The notes under the pieces are model-generated. The model saw only the letters and a list, made by a program, of their open reading frames with translations, was not told the origin of the DNA and did not search any database. A DNA stretch of 64,000 nucleotides from Edwardsiella ictaluri ATCC 33202 (GTDB taxonomy: Bacteria; Pseudomonadota; Gammaproteobacteria; Enterobacterales; Enterobacteriaceae), in assembly GCF_000264785.1 (NCBI RefSeq), contig NZ_AFJI01000081.1:1-64000 (forward strand), in the 5' to 3' direction. Positions 61,378 through 64,000 of this stretch are shown piece after piece (within the stretch, counting starts at the first letter, position 1; every line of letters starts with the position of its first letter). The translations under genes were made by a program, and so were the position numbers.

Positions 61378-64000
61378 TACTGGTGCGACACCACAATGAG
61401 GCGCAGGGCATCCAGACGCCAGCCGGCCTGGTCCAGCGTCTCCAAGACCTTACGGCGGGTGAACTCCAGGGTCTCCAGCTCATCGTCACGGATATTGGGG
61501 TTTACCGCCCTGAGCGACTCCAGACGTGCCAGCTCGGCGCTCAGCGCTTCATCGGCCTCACGCTTGGCAGCGTCGATCAGCGCCTGCGCCTGGTCTGCTA
61601 TCAGCGCCTCTCCAGACTGCAGCATGGCGTGTACGTTGGGCTGTACCGCGTTGACCAGCTTGCTGGCGGTATGGCGGTTGACGGCGTTGAGCTGGCGGTT
61701 GAAGCTTTCGAACTCCACCTGAGCTGCCAGGTCGTTCCCCTTGGCGTCCAGCAGCATACGCACCGGCGTCGGCGGCAGGAAGCGGGTCAGCTGTAGCTGC
61801 TTCGGTGCCTGGGCCTCGACCACGTACACCGCCTCCAGCAGCAGCGTACCGACCGGCAGCGCCTTGTTCTTCAGCAGAGAAACCGCGCTGGAGCCGGTAT
61901 CGCCGGAGAGGATCAGGTCCAGGCCGTTGCGCATCAGCGGGTGCTCCCAGCTGATGAACTGGGCATCTTCGCGCGACAGCGCCTGTTCGCGATCGAAGGT
62001 GACGGTGCAGCCATCCTGCGGCAGCCCCGGGAAGTCAGGCACCAGCATGTGATCCGACGGGGTCAGCACGATCAGGCTGTCGCTGCGATCCTCCTGATTT
62101 ATACCGACGATATCGAACAGGTTCAGCGCAAAGTTGACCAGATTGACGTCGTTATCCTGCGCAGCGATGCTCCCGGCCAGCGCCTGAGCCGCCTCACCGC
62201 CGTTGGAGTGCATCTCCAGCAGGCGATCGCGTCCCTTCTCCAGCTGGATTTTCAGCGTATCGTGGTCGGTGCGGCAGGTTTTGATAAAGTCGTCAAAGCC
62301 ATCCAGCTGAGCCGGTTTGGCCAGGAACGCCAGCAGGGTTTCATAGTAGCGGTCATAGATGGTCCGGCCGGTGGGACAGGTGTGCTCAAAGGCGTCCAAC
62401 CCCTGATGATACCAGCGGATCAGTACGGATTGTGCGGTTCCCTCCAGACAGGGAACGTAGATCTGAATGTCGCGCGCCTGGCCGATGCGGTCCAGGCGGC
62501 CAATGCGCTGCTCCAGCAGATCCGGGTTAAACGGCAGATCGAACATCACCAGGTGGTTGGCAAACTGGAAGTTACGCCCCTCGGAGCCGATCTCCGAGCA
62601 CAGCAGTACCTGAGCACCCTCTTCCTGCGAGGCAAAGTAGGCCGCGGCGCGGTCGCGCTCAATCAGCGACATCCCCTGATGGAAGACGGCGGCGCGGATC
62701 CCTTCACGCTCGCGTAGCAGCTGCTCCAGATGGATGGCAGTGGCTGCCTGGGCACAGATAACCAGCACCTTCTCGTCACGCTGGGTCAGCAGGAAGTCGA
62801 GCAGCCATTCGGCGCGCGGGTCAAAGTTCCACCAGGTGGCGTTTTCCCCTTCGAATTCCTGGTAGATCCGCTCCGGATAGAGCATATCGTTGGCCTGTGC
62901 CTCGACGCTCTTCTTGCTGCCCATAATGCCGGAGACTTTAATCGCTGTCTGATACTGCGCCGGCAGCGGCAGGGTGATCTGATGCAGGGTACGCTGCGGA
63001 AAGCCTTTAACCCCCTGACGGGTATTGCGGAACAGCACGCGGCTGGTGCCGTGGCGATCCATCAGCATACGCACCAGTTCAGCGCGGGCCTGCTGGCTGT
63101 CCTCGCCGTCGGTGTTGGCCGCTTTCAGCAGCGGTTCGATATCCTGTTCGGCGACCATCTCGCAGAGCATATTGAGCTCATCCTGCTGCAGATGACCGTC
63201 GTTCAACAGCAGGGTAACGGCGTCCGCCACCGGGCGGTAGCGCAGCTGCTCGGCGACGAACTGTGCGTAGTCGTGAAAACGGTTGGGATCCAGCAGGCGC
63301 AGGCGGGCAAAGTGGCTCTCCTGACCCAGCTGTTCGGGGGTGGCAGTCAGCAGCAGCACCCCGGGGATCTGTTCGGCCAGCTGCTCGATGACCTGGTATT
63401 CACGGCTGGGCGCCTGTTCGCTCCAGGCCAGATGGTGAGCTTCATCGACCACCAGCAGATCCCAGCTGGCGTCGGCCAGTTGCTCCAGACGCTGCCTGCT
63501 GCGGCGGACGAAGTCGAGGGAGCAGATAACCAGCTGTTCGGTTTCAAACGGGTTGCTGCTGTCCTGGGCGGCCTCCGCATAGCGCTCATCGTCGAACAAT
63601 GCCACGCGCAGGTTAAAGCGGCGCAGCATTTCGACCAGCCACTGGTGCTGCAGGGTTTCCGGTACCACGATCAGTACGCGTTCGGCGCGGCCGGAGAGCA
63701 GTTGCTGATGAATAATCATGCCGGCTTCGATGGTCTTACCCAGACCCACTTCGTCCGCCAGCAGGACGCGTGGCGCGTGGCGTTGGCCCACATCGCGGGC
63801 GATATGCAGCTGGTGTGGGATCAGGCTGGCGCGCATGCCGCGCAGGCCGCTGCAGGGCAGACGGAACTGCTCGCTCTGGTATTTACGCGCGCGATAGCGC
63901 AGGGCGAAACGGTCCATACGGTCGATCTGGCCGGCAAACAGGCGATCCTGCGGTTTACTGAAGGTCAGACGGCTGTCGAGCAGCACCTCGCGCACCGCCA
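61377..64000 (-). CDS. rapA: RNA polymerase-associated ATPase RapA (N-terminus outside window)
   Basis: Swi2/Snf2-type ATPase (HepA) that recycles stalled RNA polymerase. The frame is open to the window edge. The visible part corresponds to about residue 95 onward of the 968-residue E. coli protein, so only the N-terminal Tudor-like region is missing. Helicase motifs are [17 protein letters not shown] (Walker A), LVVDEAHHL (DEAH box), [20 protein letters not shown], and in the second lobe [20 protein letters not shown] with [12 protein letters not shown]. The stop overlaps rluA. Confidence 0.97.
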   Translation of the reverse strand, partial: AVREVLLDSRLTFSKPQDRLFAGQIDRMDRFALRYRARKYQSEQFRLPCSGLRGMRASLIPHQLHIARDVGQRHAPRVLLADEVGLGKTIEAGMIIHQQLLSGRAERVLIVVPETLQHQWLVEMLRRFNLRVALFDDERYAEAAQDSSNPFETEQLVICSLDFVRRSRQRLEQLADASWDLLVVDEAHHLAWSEQAPSREYQVIEQLAEQIPGVLLLTATPEQLGQESHFARLRLLDPNRFHDYAQFVAEQLRYRPVADAVTLLLNDGHLQQDELNMLCEMVAEQDIEPLLKAANTDGEDSQQARAELVRMLMDRHGTSRVLFRNTRQGVKGFPQRTLHQITLPLPAQYQTAIKVSGIMGSKKSVEAQANDMLYPERIYQEFEGENATWWNFDPRAEWLLDFLLTQRDEKVLVICAQAATAIHLEQLLREREGIRAAVFHQGMSLIERDRAAAYFASQEEGAQVLLCSEIGSEGRNFQFANHLVMFDLPFNPDLLEQRIGRLDRIGQARDIQIYVPCLEGTAQSVLIRWYHQGLDAFEHTCPTGRTIYDRYYETLLAFLAKPAQLDGFDDFIKTCRTDHDTLKIQLEKGRDRLLEMHSNGGEAAQALAGSIAAQDNDVNLVNFALNLFDIVGINQEDRSDSLIVLTPSDHMLVPDFPGLPQDGCTVTFDREQALSREDAQFISWEHPLMRNGLDLILSGDTGSSAVSLLKNKALPVGTLLLEAVYVVEAQAPKQLQLTRFLPPTPVRMLLDAKGNDLAAQVEFESFNRQLNAVNRHTASKLVNAVQPNVHAMLQSGEALIADQAQALIDAAKREADEALSAELARLESLRAVNPNIRDDELETLEFTRRKVLETLDQAGWRLDALRLIVVSHQ

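Overview
The window is a chromosomal segment of an enterobacterium (order Enterobacterales). Almost every protein is close to its Escherichia coli counterpart in length and motifs. From 12.7 kb to the right edge the genes follow the order seen around the E. coli replication-map zero point: thr operon, talB, mog, dnaKJ, nhaAR, rpsT, ribF-ileS-lspA-fkpB-ispH, dapB, carAB, folA, apaHG-rsmA-pdxA-surA-lptD, djlA, rluA, rapA. Coding DNA is GC-rich. A candidate effector of the SPI-2 type III class, an IS3 remnant and several local gene replacements suggest a pathogen such as Edwardsiella (Hafniaceae). That genus assignment is an inference, not proven by the sequence.

Layout. (1) 1-3.2 kb is an accessory, relatively AT-rich patch. 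It holds a pentapeptide-repeat protein whose N-terminus resembles Salmonella SPI-2 effectors, a stretch with no recognisable gene, and a decayed MscS-type channel gene. (2) 3.2-10.0 kb is a block that in E. coli lies far from thr: pssA, pat, tapT (yfiP), trxC and yfiF. (3) 10.0-11.3 kb is a decayed IS3-family element with both inverted repeats. It sits exactly where that block meets arcA, so it marks a synteny break. (4) 11.3-18.5 kb carries arcA, the tiny yjjY ORF beside an FNR box, yjtD, and thrLABC with its leader peptide and attenuator. (5) 18.5-27.4 kb carries yaaA, a yaaJ gene broken by a 7-bp duplication, talB, an inserted gabD and HAD phosphatase-like gene, mog, an MHS-type transporter and satP. 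(6) 27.4-33.7 kb carries dnaKJ behind two sigma-32 promoters, nhaA-nhaR and rpsT. (7) 34-40 kb is the tightly overlapped ribF-ileS-lspA-fkpB-ispH operon. (8) 40-44.3 kb holds a secreted YbcL-like protein and xdhABC, where E. coli has rihC. (9) 44.7-52.5 kb carries dapB, carAB with double ARG box, yjjP-yjjB and folA. (10) 52.7-64 kb carries the envelope and RNA-modification cluster, ending in a rapA cut by the window edge.

How the genes work together. thrABC, dapB and carAB serve amino-acid and pyrimidine synthesis. dnaKJ, surA, lptD, djlA and fkpB serve protein folding and outer-membrane assembly. tapT, yfiF, yjtD, rsmA and rluA modify RNA. ArcA, NhaR and the FNR, ArgR and PurR sites provide control. 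No tRNA, rRNA or CRISPR array was seen. No complete new multi-gene system is evident. The items most worth following are the chimeric effector, the 7-bp yaaJ switch-like duplication, the xdh-upstream inverted repeat, and the yjjY peptide antisense to the arcA leader.
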